Shown: positions 1 to 6,933, counted from the first letter of the stretch. The stretch is DNA of 17,677 nucleotides from UBA1413 sp964461455 (GCA_964461455.1 CAYWUJ010000043.1:1-17677); one strand, 5' to 3'. Notes: generated by a model from the sequence alone, not told the origin. Made by a program: numbers and translations.

Positions 1-2
1 CA

Positions 3-542
3 CCGGAGCCGGAAAGAATCGGCGAAAAACCGGGGATACCCGTCGCCCCGGCTGAACCCATGGCTGAACCCGTGGCTGAACCCGTGGCTGAACCCGTGGC
101 TGTGACCCCGGTAGAAACAGCGCCTGCCGCGGAATACCCGGCACCGGAAAACGTGCAGAAGATGAAATTTGCATGGGAAAAACCGGTAGTGTCGGAAAAG
201 GTACCTCCGGAACCTGAGGAAGAAATGGCGGAAACCCCGCCAACTGGTTCAGAAAAACCCTTATGGGGAGAACCCACCACGGAACCGGATCCTGAAATTT
301 CCGGAAAAACGGACGATGCCCCTCCCGCCGCAGAGATTCCTGCCATCACTGACGATCCGCTCTTTGGCAGCACAAAGGTGAAATTTGCCTATGAGGAGGT
401 GACCGACCAGGATGTGGTGGATACCGACCAGGAAAAGAGAGAGGATGAGCCCTCTTCCGCCGGACAGGAAAACAAGGGTAAACCGCGAAAGGTGACCACA
501 GTGAGAAAAAAACAGAAACCTCAGGATAACACCCTGTTCTGA
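3..542 (+). CDS. Partial acidic Pro/Glu-rich protein with AEPV repeats (5' end outside window)
   Basis: The reading frame is open to the left edge, so only the C-terminal 179 or so residues are visible, and the ATG at 60 is probably internal. The visible part is rich in Pro, Glu, Ala and Lys and has no membrane segment or recognisable catalytic motif, so it looks disordered. Four 12-bp units at 51-98 encode AEPM/AEPV repeats. A short motif occurs twice, KMKFAWE (159-179) and KVKFAYE (375-395), and PLWGEP and PLFGST stand near these. The tail is basic (KPRKVTTVRKKQK) and ends DNTLF. It stops 11 bases before a multi-pass membrane protein gene on the same strand, so the two are probably co-transcribed. 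I do not recognise the family; the missing N-terminus could carry a folded domain that would identify it. The coding call is firm from the long open frame and spacing; the function is unknown. Confidence 0.7.
   Translation, partial: PEPERIGEKPGIPVAPAEPMAEPVAEPVAEPVAVTPVETAPAAEYPAPENVQKMKFAWEKPVVSEKVPPEPEEEMAETPPTGSEKPLWGEPTTEPDPEISGKTDDAPPAAEIPAITDDPLFGSTKVKFAYEEVTDQDVVDTDQEKREDEPSSAGQENKGKPRKVTTVRKKQKPQDNTLF
51..98 (+). repeat. 12-bp tandem repeat, four copies, in frame
   Basis: The unit GCTGAACCCGTG is repeated exactly at 63-74, 75-86 and 87-98, with a one-base variant (CATG instead of CGTG) at 51-62. The next six bases (GCTGTG) look like a truncated further unit. The period is a multiple of three, so copy-number change would lengthen or shorten the protein by four residues (AEPV) without a frameshift. 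Confidence 0.95.
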
Positions 543-553
543 TCCGCGGAAAA

Positions 554-1387
554 ATGATGGATAAACCCGTGGAATTCCCCCGTCCGAGGGATACAGGAGA
601 GATATATCAGGATTCACTGCGGTTTCTGCGAAGTGAGTGGAAACCCATGGGCAGGATCATTGCCATTTATGTCCTCCCCTTCATTCTCATTTATGCCGCG
701 GCACAGGTATTCATGCAGATGAAACTCGCCGGCTCCTCGGAAATGATCAGTGAGATGGAACCCGAAAAACTGATGAAGGAAATCGGTCCCATTTACAAAA
801 ATCTGATGATCACCCTGGCCTTCTACCTCTTTGTGCAATCGCTCTTCATGGCTGCCGTCTATTCCTGTGTGCAGGCTTATATTGCCAGGGGCAAAGGGGG
901 ATATACTCCCGGTGATGTCGCCCCTTTCCTCTCCTCCAACGCCCTTCTGACCCTGGGAGCCTCCCTGGCTGCGGGATTCATCTCCTTCTCGGGACTTTTC
1001 CTGCTGATCATCCCGGGACTCATCCTGGCCAATTCCCTCTCTCTGACCCCCTTTATCGCTGTTTACGAAAGAAAAGGGATCTACCCGGCCCTGCTGCGCT
1101 CCTTTATGCTCACCCGCAAAGCCTGGTGGTACACCCTGGTCCTTAACCTGACCGGAATCCTGATCATCTGGGGAGTCAACATCCTTCTCACCCTTCCTCT
1201 CTCCACCACCCTGGCAGCTCCGGAAACGGCCACCGCCGGAACCCCGGCCTCTCTTCCCACGGAATTGTGGCAGTGGATCGCCATGGGAGCAGCACTGGCC
1301 ATCAGTTCTCTCTTCGCTATTTTCCCCTTTCTCTTCCAGGCTTTCCAATACTTCAACCTGACGGCAAAATTCCCGGAAACGCCTTAA
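554..1387 (+). CDS. Multi-pass membrane protein, YciC/GPDPase-membrane-domain-like
   Basis: A 277-residue hydrophobic protein with about six membrane segments: near residues 34-55, 80-107, 128-145, 147-168, 190-216 and 237-262. The pattern of an IPG turn inside a hydrophobic stretch (FLLIIPGLILANSLSLTPF), followed by a conserved cytoplasmic segment with RSFMLTRKAWW and another membrane span, resembles the membrane domain seen with glycerophosphodiester phosphodiesterases and in YciC-type proteins. There is no catalytic domain, so it is membrane-only and its job is not known. The start is ATGATG at 554; the second ATG at 557 is equally possible. It follows the disordered Pro/Glu-rich gene by 11 bases, which suggests one transcript and possibly one complex. 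The assignment to a fold group is by pattern only. Confidence 0.75.
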   Translation: MMDKPVEFPRPRDTGEIYQDSLRFLRSEWKPMGRIIAIYVLPFILIYAAAQVFMQMKLAGSSEMISEMEPEKLMKEIGPIYKNLMITLAFYLFVQSLFMAAVYSCVQAYIARGKGGYTPGDVAPFLSSNALLTLGASLAAGFISFSGLFLLIIPGLILANSLSLTPFIAVYERKGIYPALLRSFMLTRKAWWYTLVLNLTGILIIWGVNILLTLPLSTTLAAPETATAGTPASLPTELWQWIAMGAALAISSLFAIFPFLFQAFQYFNLTAKFPETP

Positions 1388-1410
1388 TATCCTGAGCCGG
1401 GAAACTGGCT

Positions 1411-1528
1411 ATTGGATATTGGTCATTGGATATTGGTTATTCATTATTGATCATTGATTATTGGTGATTGGATATTGATTATTCATTATTGATCATTGGC
1501 TAATCATCATTGATTATTGAATATTGAG
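1411..1528. repeat. Heptanucleotide tandem array (ATTGRNN), about 17 units
   Basis: From 1411 the sequence runs in an unbroken 7-base register with units such as ATTGGAT, ATTGGTC, ATTGGTT, ATTCATT, ATTGATC, ATTGATT and ATTGGTG. Sixteen full units end at 1522 and a partial one (ATTGAG) follows. Only two unit types depart from ATTG: ATTCATT (1439 and 1481) and AATCATC (1502). A higher-order period of 42 bases is visible, since ATTCATT-ATTGATC recurs at 1439 and 1481. The array is AT-rich against GC-rich neighbours. It fills the space between two convergent genes and includes the last codons of the minus-strand flavoprotein gene. Confidence 0.93.
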
Positions 1529-2461
1529 CTCCGCCATCTCCTTCCTGGTTTTTTCCCATTCCCTGATCAGTCGTTCCATGATGACCGCCACAGGCTCGAT
1601 GGCATTGATCATGGAAGAGACCTGGCCGATTTCCAGTTCACCTTCTTCCAGGTCTCCTTCGAAGATTCCTCTTTTGGCTCTTCCTCTTCCCAGCAGGGCC
1701 GCCAGTTCTTCCTTTGAGGCGCCGCGGGCTTCGGCTTCGGCCACCTGGCGGAAAAATCCGTTTTTGATCAGCCTGACGGGGGCGAGTTTTTTCAGGGCCA
1801 ATAGGGTTTCTCCTTCTTCCAGGGAGGTCACCAGTTCCTTGAAAGCGGCATGTGCCGAGGACTCTTCGGCCACGGCAAAGAGGGAGCCGATCTGTACTCC
1901 TTCGGCACCCAGGGCCATGGCCGCCATCATGGCCGCTCCTGAGCCGATTCCTCCGGCGGCCAGCAGGGGCATCGAAACAGCCTTTCTGACGGCCGGAACC
2001 AGCACCATGGTGGTGGTCTCTTCCCTGCCGTTATGGCCTCCCGCTTCAAAACCCTCGGCCACCACGGCATCAACCCCCGCCTCTTCGCACTTCCGGGCAA
2101 ATCGGACCCCCGACACCACATGGGCCACCACGATTCCCCGCTGTTGCAACCAGCGGGTCCACTTGCCGGGACTTCCGGCAGAGGTGAAAACAACGGGTAC
2201 CTTCTCCCCGGCGATGATCTCCATGATGCTCTCCACCTCAGGGTACATCAGGGGAACATTGACCCCGAAAGGGTGCGGCGTGGCCGCCCGGGTTTTTCGG
2301 ATGTGCTCCACCAGGATCTCAGGATGCATCGACCCGGCACCCAAAAGCCCCAAACCCCCGGCATTGCTCACCGCCGACGCCAGCCGCCACCCCGAACACC
2401 ATACCATCCCCCCCTGAATCACAGGAACCCTGATGGAAAAGAGACCACAAATTCTGTTCAT
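1514..2461 (-). CDS. FabK / nitronate monooxygenase-like FMN flavoprotein
   Basis: A 315-residue TIM-barrel flavoprotein of the NMO/FabK family (2-nitropropane dioxygenase superfamily). Visible hallmarks are the N-terminal PVIQGGM (13-19), AGGLG (34-38), PFGVN (64-68), EGFEAGGHNG (136-145) with the family's conserved histidine at 143, PLLAAGGIGSG (165-175) and GAEGVQIGSLF (185-195), the phosphate-binding end of the FMN site. Length fits the family (about 310-330). The N-terminal half resembles FabK enoyl-ACP reductases, and nitronate monooxygenases share the same motifs, so enoyl-ACP reduction and nitronate oxidation cannot be told apart here. It is transcribed alone, divergent from the ABC transporter. 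The last residues (NIQ) and the stop codon lie inside the heptanucleotide array, so the C-terminus may be recent or variable. Family call is confident; the reaction is not. Confidence 0.9.
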   Translation of the reverse strand: MNRICGLFSIRVPVIQGGMVWCSGWRLASAVSNAGGLGLLGAGSMHPEILVEHIRKTRAATPHPFGVNVPLMYPEVESIMEIIAGEKVPVVFTSAGSPGKWTRWLQQRGIVVAHVVSGVRFARKCEEAGVDAVVAEGFEAGGHNGREETTTMVLVPAVRKAVSMPLLAAGGIGSGAAMMAAMALGAEGVQIGSLFAVAEESSAHAAFKELVTSLEEGETLLALKKLAPVRLIKNGFFRQVAEAEARGASKEELAALLGRGRAKRGIFEGDLEEGELEIGQVSSMINAIEPVAVIMERLIREWEKTRKEMAELNIQ

Positions 2462-2476
2462 AACAAAAGTTATTTA

Positions 2477-2484
2477 TAATTTTG
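2477..2484 (+). promoter_or_regulatory. Possible -7 box for the ABC transporter gene
   Basis: TAATTTTG matches the Bacteroidota -7 consensus TAnnTTTG exactly. No clear TTG-type -33 box sits 19-21 bases upstream. If used, transcription would start near 2490 and give a leader of about 130 bases containing both hairpins at 2500-2601. Inference only. Confidence 0.3.
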
Positions 2485-2499
2485 TCTGGTTCACCATAC

Positions 2500-2520
2500 C
2501 CGGGGACTGTAATGCCCCGG
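2500..2520. repeat. Inverted repeat in the divergent spacer
   Basis: CCGGGG (2500-2505) and CCCCGG (2515-2520) can pair around a 9-base loop. It lies between two divergent genes, so it is not in a terminator position, and no T-run follows. It may be part of the 5' leader of the ABC transporter transcript or an operator. Confidence 0.5.
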
Positions 2521-2580
2521 TTTCAACAGTCACACACACCTGCAGACACAAAAATAGAATTATTATGCGAGGTCACGACA

Positions 2581-2601
2581 CCGGCTGATTACATCAGCCG
2601 G
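2581..2601 (+). promoter_or_regulatory. Perfect 9-bp hairpin in the leader of the ABC transporter gene
   Basis: CCGGCTGAT (2581-2589) and ATCAGCCGG (2593-2601) are perfectly complementary around a 3-base loop. It ends 22 bases before the ATG at 2624, without a T-run, so it would leave the start region just downstream of a stable stem. A role in translation control or mRNA stability, or a protein binding site, is inferred from position alone. Confidence 0.55.
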
Positions 2602-2623
2602 GGCAGGCCGCAAAGATCAGCTC

Positions 2624-4444
2624 ATGAAAATCATCTGGAAATATCTGAAACCGTTTAAAGGATGGCTCTTTCTGGCCCTGGGACTGGCCTCCATCGCCGA
2701 AGTCCTGCAACTGATCGACCCGATCATTTTTGGCAAGATCATCGATTTATATGCCATGAATCCCGACAACCTGGGACAGCAGGAACTGGTACGCGGGGTT
2801 CTCATCATGCTGGGAATCGCCGTGGGGGTGGCCCTGCTGGCCCGTCTGGCCAGGGCGTTCACCGAATATGTCACCCGCCTGGTCGTCCAGAAATTCGGAC
2901 TTTCGGTCTTTGACTCGGGTCTGCGCCAGACCCTCAGGCTCCCCTTCCATGAATTCGAGGAGACCAGCAGCGGCCATGTCCTCTCGGTCCTTATGAAGGT
3001 CCGCCAGGACAATGAACGCTTCATCAGTTCCTTTGTCACCGTCCTTTTTGCCTCTATCGTCGGTGTTTTCTTCGTCGTCTGGTATGCCATCACCACCCAC
3101 TGGCTGCTGATCCCTGTTTTTCTCATCGGCGTGGTGGTCCTGGGAACCCTGACCAGCATTCTGAGCCGTAAAATCAGGGAGGTTCAGCGGTCGGTGATCT
3201 CGGAAACCAATAAAATGAGCGGCACCATCACCGAATCGCTGCGCAACATCGAACTGATCAAAAGTCTGGGCCTCACCTACCCCGAGATCAGGCGCCTGAA
3301 GAGCTTCACCCAGAAAATCTTCGACCTGGAAATGAGCAAGGTGGCCCGCATCCGCACCCTTTCCTTCCTGCAGAGCGCTGTCCTGTTGGTCCTTAAAGAG
3401 TCGATCCTCTTCATCCTTCTGTGGCTCATTTTCCGCAACCTGCTGACCACCGGGGAGCTTATCTCGATGCAGTTCATCACCACCCGCATCATGCATCCCC
3501 TTCAGCAACTGGGAAATATCATCCTCTCGTACCGGGAAGCGGAAGCCTCTCTTCAGGTTTTCAATGAACTGATGAAGAAAGAACCCGAATACCGCCCCGA
3601 GGAACCCGTGGAAATCGGGGAAATCGACAACCTCCGTTTCGAGGAGATCAGTTTCCGCTATAAAAATGCCCCGGCCGACGCCATCAGCGACCTCTCCTTC
3701 GGAGTGCGGCGTGGCGAGACCATCGCCTTCGTCGGCCCTTCAGGGTGCGGAAAATCGACCCTGGTGAAGCTGTTGGTGGGTCTCTATACCCCTACCCGGG
3801 GGACCATCTATTACGATGAGATTCCCGCCAAGGAAATCAGGGTCAACAGGATGCGGCGGCAACTCGGCTTCGTCACCCAGGATACCCAGCTCTTCTCAGG
3901 GACCATCAGGGAAAACCTGCAGTTCGTCAAGCAGGATGCCTCGGAGGATGAGATCATCAGCGCCCTGAAGAGGGCTTCGGCCCTGAAACTGGTGGAATCC
4001 TCCCCCAAGGGTCTCGACACCATGCTGGGAGAAGGGGGTAAAATGGTTTCCGGAGGGGAAAAACAACGGCTGGCCATCGCCAGGGCTCTGGTCCGCAATC
4101 CGCGTATCCTGATTTTCGACGAGGCCACTTCGGCCCTCGACTCCATCACCGAGGAGGAAATCACCCAAACCCTCAAGGATATCTCGGCGGGAAAGCAACA
4201 AATCGTGCTGATGATCGCCCACCGCCTCTCCACTATTATGCATGCCGATAAAATTTATGTCCTCGAAAAAGGCCAAATCATAGAGGAGGGAAATCACATA
4301 GAACTCCTCGGGCTGAAAGGACTTTACTACGCCATGTGGAGGCAGCAGATCGGGGAAAGGAAAGATAGTGAGATAAGAGCCGGCAAACAAGGGGTAGTCA
4401 TCGCGCACCGCAGAGAAAACAGCCTTGACGAGGAAAACGAATAA
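2624..4444 (+). CDS. ABC transporter half-molecule, fused membrane and ATPase domains
   Basis: A 606-residue type IV (exporter-fold) ABC protein. Residues 1-310 form the membrane domain, with hydrophobic spans near 12-33, 57-78, 137-156, 160-180, and 248-272. The nucleotide-binding domain follows: Walker A GPSGCGKST (371-379), Q-loop FVTQD (416-420), signature VSGGE (475-479), Walker B ILIFDEATSALD (495-506) and H-loop histidine 533. The signature reads VSGGE rather than LSGGQ; the Glu is common in Atm1-like proteins, the Val less so. It would work as a homodimer or with a partner, but no partner gene is next to it. After the ATPase domain there is a charged tail of about 30 residues (RKDSEIRAGKQG onward). 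Substrate is unknown; lipid, peptide or drug export are all open. It is monocistronic, facing folP-cdaA convergently. Confidence 0.95.
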   Translation: MKIIWKYLKPFKGWLFLALGLASIAEVLQLIDPIIFGKIIDLYAMNPDNLGQQELVRGVLIMLGIAVGVALLARLARAFTEYVTRLVVQKFGLSVFDSGLRQTLRLPFHEFEETSSGHVLSVLMKVRQDNERFISSFVTVLFASIVGVFFVVWYAITTHWLLIPVFLIGVVVLGTLTSILSRKIREVQRSVISETNKMSGTITESLRNIELIKSLGLTYPEIRRLKSFTQKIFDLEMSKVARIRTLSFLQSAVLLVLKESILFILLWLIFRNLLTTGELISMQFITTRIMHPLQQLGNIILSYREAEASLQVFNELMKKEPEYRPEEPVEIGEIDNLRFEEISFRYKNAPADAISDLSFGVRRGETIAFVGPSGCGKSTLVKLLVGLYTPTRGTIYYDEIPAKEIRVNRMRRQLGFVTQDTQLFSGTIRENLQFVKQDASEDEIISALKRASALKLVESSPKGLDTMLGEGGKMVSGGEKQRLAIARALVRNPRILIFDEATSALDSITEEEITQTLKDISAGKQQIVLMIAHRLSTIMHADKIYVLEKGQIIEEGNHIELLGLKGLYYAMWRQQIGERKDSEIRAGKQGVVIAHRRENSLDEENE

Positions 4445-4579
4445 CAAAGCTCCCGCAGGCTGAAGGGTTCCTGCATTCACATGTTTCGTGAGGAGTGCGT
4501 GGATTTCTTCGGAAGGAAGGATGGTGCCGGATTATCACGCCTGCATACGGCACAGCGGGGATTCCCCGGGAAGCCAGGA

Positions 4580-5374
4580 TTATTGGGCCGCCGGCATGAC
4601 GGGGGAGAGATCACGGTTGAGCAGTTCCTCGAGCCGGGCCCGGGTCAGGTTTCGCTCAATGGCTCCCCCATGGGCTATGGCAATTCCCCCGTTCTCTTCG
4701 GAGACCACCAGCGCCAGGGCATCGGTGGTTTCGGTAATTCCGATGGCGGCACGGTGACGCAATCCCATGCTCTTGTCCACCTCCTTATGGGTGAGCGGCA
4801 GGATGCACCCGGCGGCTACGATACGCTCATCCCTGATAATCACGGCTCCGTCGTGCAGGTCGGTATTCTTGAAGAAAATGGTCTTCAGCAACGGCTGGCT
4901 CACCCGGGCATCCAGAATCTCCCCTGTGGCGATCTGCTCACTCAGCTCCGACATCCGGGCAATGATAATGAGGGCGCCGGTGTTGGTCCGCGAAAAGAAC
5001 ATCGCCGTTTCCACCAGGTCGGGAAGATACCCTGCCTTCCGTTCTGACTTGCCCGAATGAAAAAGCTTGTCGAACGACAAAAAACGGGTGATGTGATGGT
5101 GCGTGCCCACGTAGAGGAGAAAACGCCTGATTTCCGGATGGAAAATGATGATCAGGGCCAGCATGCCCACCCCGATGAACTGTCCGATGATGGAACTCAG
5201 CAACTCCATGTTCAAAGCCCTGAAGACCACCCATAACAGATAGATAATGAAAAACCCCACCACGATATTGAAGGCCACCGTACCCTTGATCAGCCTGTAG
5301 ATCTGGTAAAGCAGCAGGGCTACGAGGAAAATGTCGACAATGTCAAAAAAACGCAGGGATATAAAGGCAAGCAT
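4580..5374 (-). CDS. cdaA: Diadenylate cyclase, CdaA/DacA type (c-di-AMP synthase)
   Basis: A 264-residue membrane-anchored diadenylate cyclase, which condenses two ATP into cyclic di-AMP. Three N-terminal membrane spans are visible (about 11-29, 34-52, 61-79). The DAC domain follows, with the DGA motif (DLHDGAVII, Asp-Gly-Ala at 175-177) and the RHR motif (GLRHRAAIG, 206-208), which carry the catalytic Asp and the ATP-binding residues of this family. Length matches CdaA (about 260-275). In Firmicutes cdaA sits with cdaR and glmM; here the partner is folP, directly upstream, and its stop codon TGA is followed at once by this gene's ATG, so translation is probably coupled. c-di-AMP is known to control potassium and osmolyte balance and cell-wall homeostasis in other bacteria. 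No cdaR-like gene is present in the window. Confidence 0.96.
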   Translation of the reverse strand: MLAFISLRFFDIVDIFLVALLLYQIYRLIKGTVAFNIVVGFFIIYLLWVVFRALNMELLSSIIGQFIGVGMLALIIIFHPEIRRFLLYVGTHHHITRFLSFDKLFHSGKSERKAGYLPDLVETAMFFSRTNTGALIIIARMSELSEQIATGEILDARVSQPLLKTIFFKNTDLHDGAVIIRDERIVAAGCILPLTHKEVDKSMGLRHRAAIGITETTDALALVVSEENGGIAIAHGGAIERNLTRARLEELLNRDLSPVMPAAQ

Positions 5375-6250
5375 TCAGAGGGATTCTTTGAGTTGGAGGA
5401 ACAGACGGATGGCTTCGACGGCAGGTTTCACGTCATGGACCCTGAGAATATCGGCACCCCCGATCAGGGCCATGGTGTTGAGCACCGTGGTTCCATTAAG
5501 GGACTCTTCGGGCGTGGTTTCCAAAACCTTCCACACCATAGACTTCCGGCTGAGCCCCACCACTACCGGCAACTGGAATACCTTGAAGGAGTCGAGACGG
5601 TTCAGCAGTGTGAAGTTATGGTCCAGGTTCTTCCCGAAGCCAAACCCGGGGTCTATCATGATGTCGGCAGCCCCGTATTTGGTCAGACGGCGCACTCCCT
5701 CACTCAGTTCCGCAGAGACATCGTGGATCACATCCCTGTAATAGGGATCGTCCTGCATATGCTGGGGGGTTCCCTGGATATGCGTCAGAATATAGGGAGC
5801 CTGGATCCTTCCGATTGTCTCAAACATCTTGGCATCGATGTTTCCGCCCGAAATGTCGTTGACAATCACCGGTCCGATCTCTTCGATCACCCTCAGGGCC
5901 ACCCACGACCGGAAGGTGTCGACCGACAGGGGCATTTCCGGAAAATGCCTGCGGATAGCCTTCACCGCGGGAATGAGCCGCGAAAGTTCTTCCTTGGTGG
6001 ATATCATCTCAGCCCCGGGACGCGTGGAGACACTCCCCACGTCGATAATCAGCGCCCCCTCGGAAACCATCTGCTCTACACGCTCAAGCATTTCGATTTC
6101 CGTGGTGAAGGTACTTCCATCATAAAAGGAATCAGGGGTCACATTGATCACCCCCATCACACAGGGAAGCGTAAAATCAAGCAACTCCCCGCCAAGGTTG
6201 ATGCTTCTTTTACGCTTGAGAAATTTTCCGGCTGACTGTGTTATCAACAT
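5375..6250 (-). CDS. folP: Dihydropteroate synthase
   Basis: A 291-residue dihydropteroate synthase, joining 6-hydroxymethyl-dihydropterin pyrophosphate and p-aminobenzoate to give dihydropteroate in folate synthesis. Motifs in order: VMGVINVTPDSF (31-42), IIDVGSVSTRPGA (68-80), LSVDTF (108-113), NDISGG (131-136), DPGFGFGK (200-207), VGLSRKS (231-237) and LRVHDV (269-274). All sulfonamide- and pterin-site signature loops are in place. Small departures from the usual form are GSVSTRP where many enzymes have GGESTRP, and THIQGTP where MHMxGxP is common. The first 20 residues are family-typical of Bacteroidota in being an N-terminal extension before the barrel. The gene is divergent from the DUF1599 gene and leads cdaA with no gap. 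Confidence 0.97.
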   Translation of the reverse strand: MLITQSAGKFLKRKRSINLGGELLDFTLPCVMGVINVTPDSFYDGSTFTTEIEMLERVEQMVSEGALIIDVGSVSTRPGAEMISTKEELSRLIPAVKAIRRHFPEMPLSVDTFRSWVALRVIEEIGPVIVNDISGGNIDAKMFETIGRIQAPYILTHIQGTPQHMQDDPYYRDVIHDVSAELSEGVRRLTKYGAADIMIDPGFGFGKNLDHNFTLLNRLDSFKVFQLPVVVGLSRKSMVWKVLETTPEESLNGTTVLNTMALIGGADILRVHDVKPAVEAIRLFLQLKESL

Positions 6251-6278
6251 AAATCCCAGGATTTAAAGTATAACCATG

Positions 6279-6286
6279 CAAATGTA
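6279..6286 (-). promoter_or_regulatory. Likely -7 box of the folP-cdaA operon
   Basis: Read on the minus strand the site is TACATTTG, an exact match to the Bacteroidota -7 consensus TAnnTTTG. It lies 29-36 bases upstream of the folP ATG, giving a leader of about 20 bases. A TTTG lies upstream but too close (12-base spacer), so the -33 element is unclear. Confidence 0.45.
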
Positions 6287-6399
6287 AAACAAAACCATCA
6301 AATAACCATGCACCCTGAGGGCACGAACCATGATGAAATACCCATGATACCAAATTACTCATTTTTTCCTATTTTTACCCCCTCAAAGCCAGCAATTGC

Positions 6400-6933
6400 A
6401 TGGAAAAGACATTACAACAGTTTGATCAGGTGGCAGGCCTGTGCCGTGAAGTTTTCGTGAAAAAAATGCACGACTACAGTACCGCATGGCGCATTCTCAG
6501 GCCTTCCTCCATCACCGACCAGATTTATATCAAGGCCAGCCGTATCAGGTGTATCGAGGAAAAGAGGGAACAGAAAATCGAAGACGACATCGGCAGTGAA
6601 TATATCGGCATCATCAACTATGCCATCATGGGGATCATACAGCTGCAGCTCACCCCTTCGGAAGAGGATATGGCCGCCGAAGAGGTGCTTCAGAGGTACA
6701 ATGCCCTTTTTGAGACGGCAAAAAACCTGATGAAGGCCAAAAACCACGACTACGACGAAGCCTGGCGCCAGATGCGCACCAGCAGCTATACCGACCTGAT
6801 TCTGATGAAGATACGCAGAATCAAACAGATCGAAGATAACCAGGGTATAACCACCATCTCAGAAGGGGTCGATGCCAATTACCTCGACATCCTCAACTAT
6901 TCGGTTTTCGCCCTCATAAAAATTAAATTATAA
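6400..6933 (+). CDS. DUF1599 protein with two tandem copies of the domain
   Basis: A 177-residue protein made of one domain repeated twice, residues about 11-84 and 104-177. Matching elements at an offset of about 92 are: KMHDYSTAWR (22-31) and KNHDYDEAWR (114-123); PSSITD and TSSYTD; SRIRCIEE (47-54) and RRIKQIED (139-146); and YIGIINYAIMGIIQLQL (68-84) with YLDILNYSVFALIKIKL (161-177). The KxHDYxxAWR core is the mark of DUF1599, a small mostly helical family; I recall that some phage relatives are labelled as nucleotide-modification associated, but no reaction is established here. No signal peptide or membrane span, so it is likely cytosolic. Its TAA overlaps the next gene's ATG by one base (TAATG), which implies translational coupling with the DoxX-like protein. 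The order DUF1599, BT_3928-type, tpiA divergent from folP is, as I recall it, typical of Bacteroidales. Confidence 0.92.
   Translation: MEKTLQQFDQVAGLCREVFVKKMHDYSTAWRILRPSSITDQIYIKASRIRCIEEKREQKIEDDIGSEYIGIINYAIMGIIQLQLTPSEEDMAAEEVLQRYNALFETAKNLMKAKNHDYDEAWRQMRTSSYTDLILMKIRRIKQIEDNQGITTISEGVDANYLDILNYSVFALIKIKL

Noticed and set aside
614..1348. Open frame on the minus strand opposite the membrane protein
   Set aside because: The translation is Gly/Gln/Asp-rich without motifs, while the + strand gives a coherent six-span membrane protein spaced 11 bases from the preceding gene.
1411..1528. CRISPR array or iteron-type replication origin
   Set aside because: The units are 7 bases without spacers, no cas genes are near, and there is no replication initiator gene or DnaA-box cluster.
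1524..2417. Long open frame on the + strand opposite the flavoprotein gene
   Set aside because: It is Ser/Pro/Ala-rich with no family motif, and the opposite strand encodes an intact FabK/NMO-type protein. It is an antisense shadow of GC-rich codons.
4445..4579. Bidirectional terminator between the convergent ABC and cdaA genes
   Set aside because: Only weak stems are present (GCAGG/CCTGC at 4455-4474 and CGGGG/CCCCG at 4556-4568) and neither is followed by a T-run on either strand.
4481..5047. Open frame on the + strand overlapping cdaA
   Set aside because: The minus strand here encodes complete CdaA with DGA and RHR motifs, so this frame is a shadow.
5393..6235. 280-codon + strand frame opposite folP
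   Set aside because: The minus strand carries every dihydropteroate synthase motif; the + frame has none.
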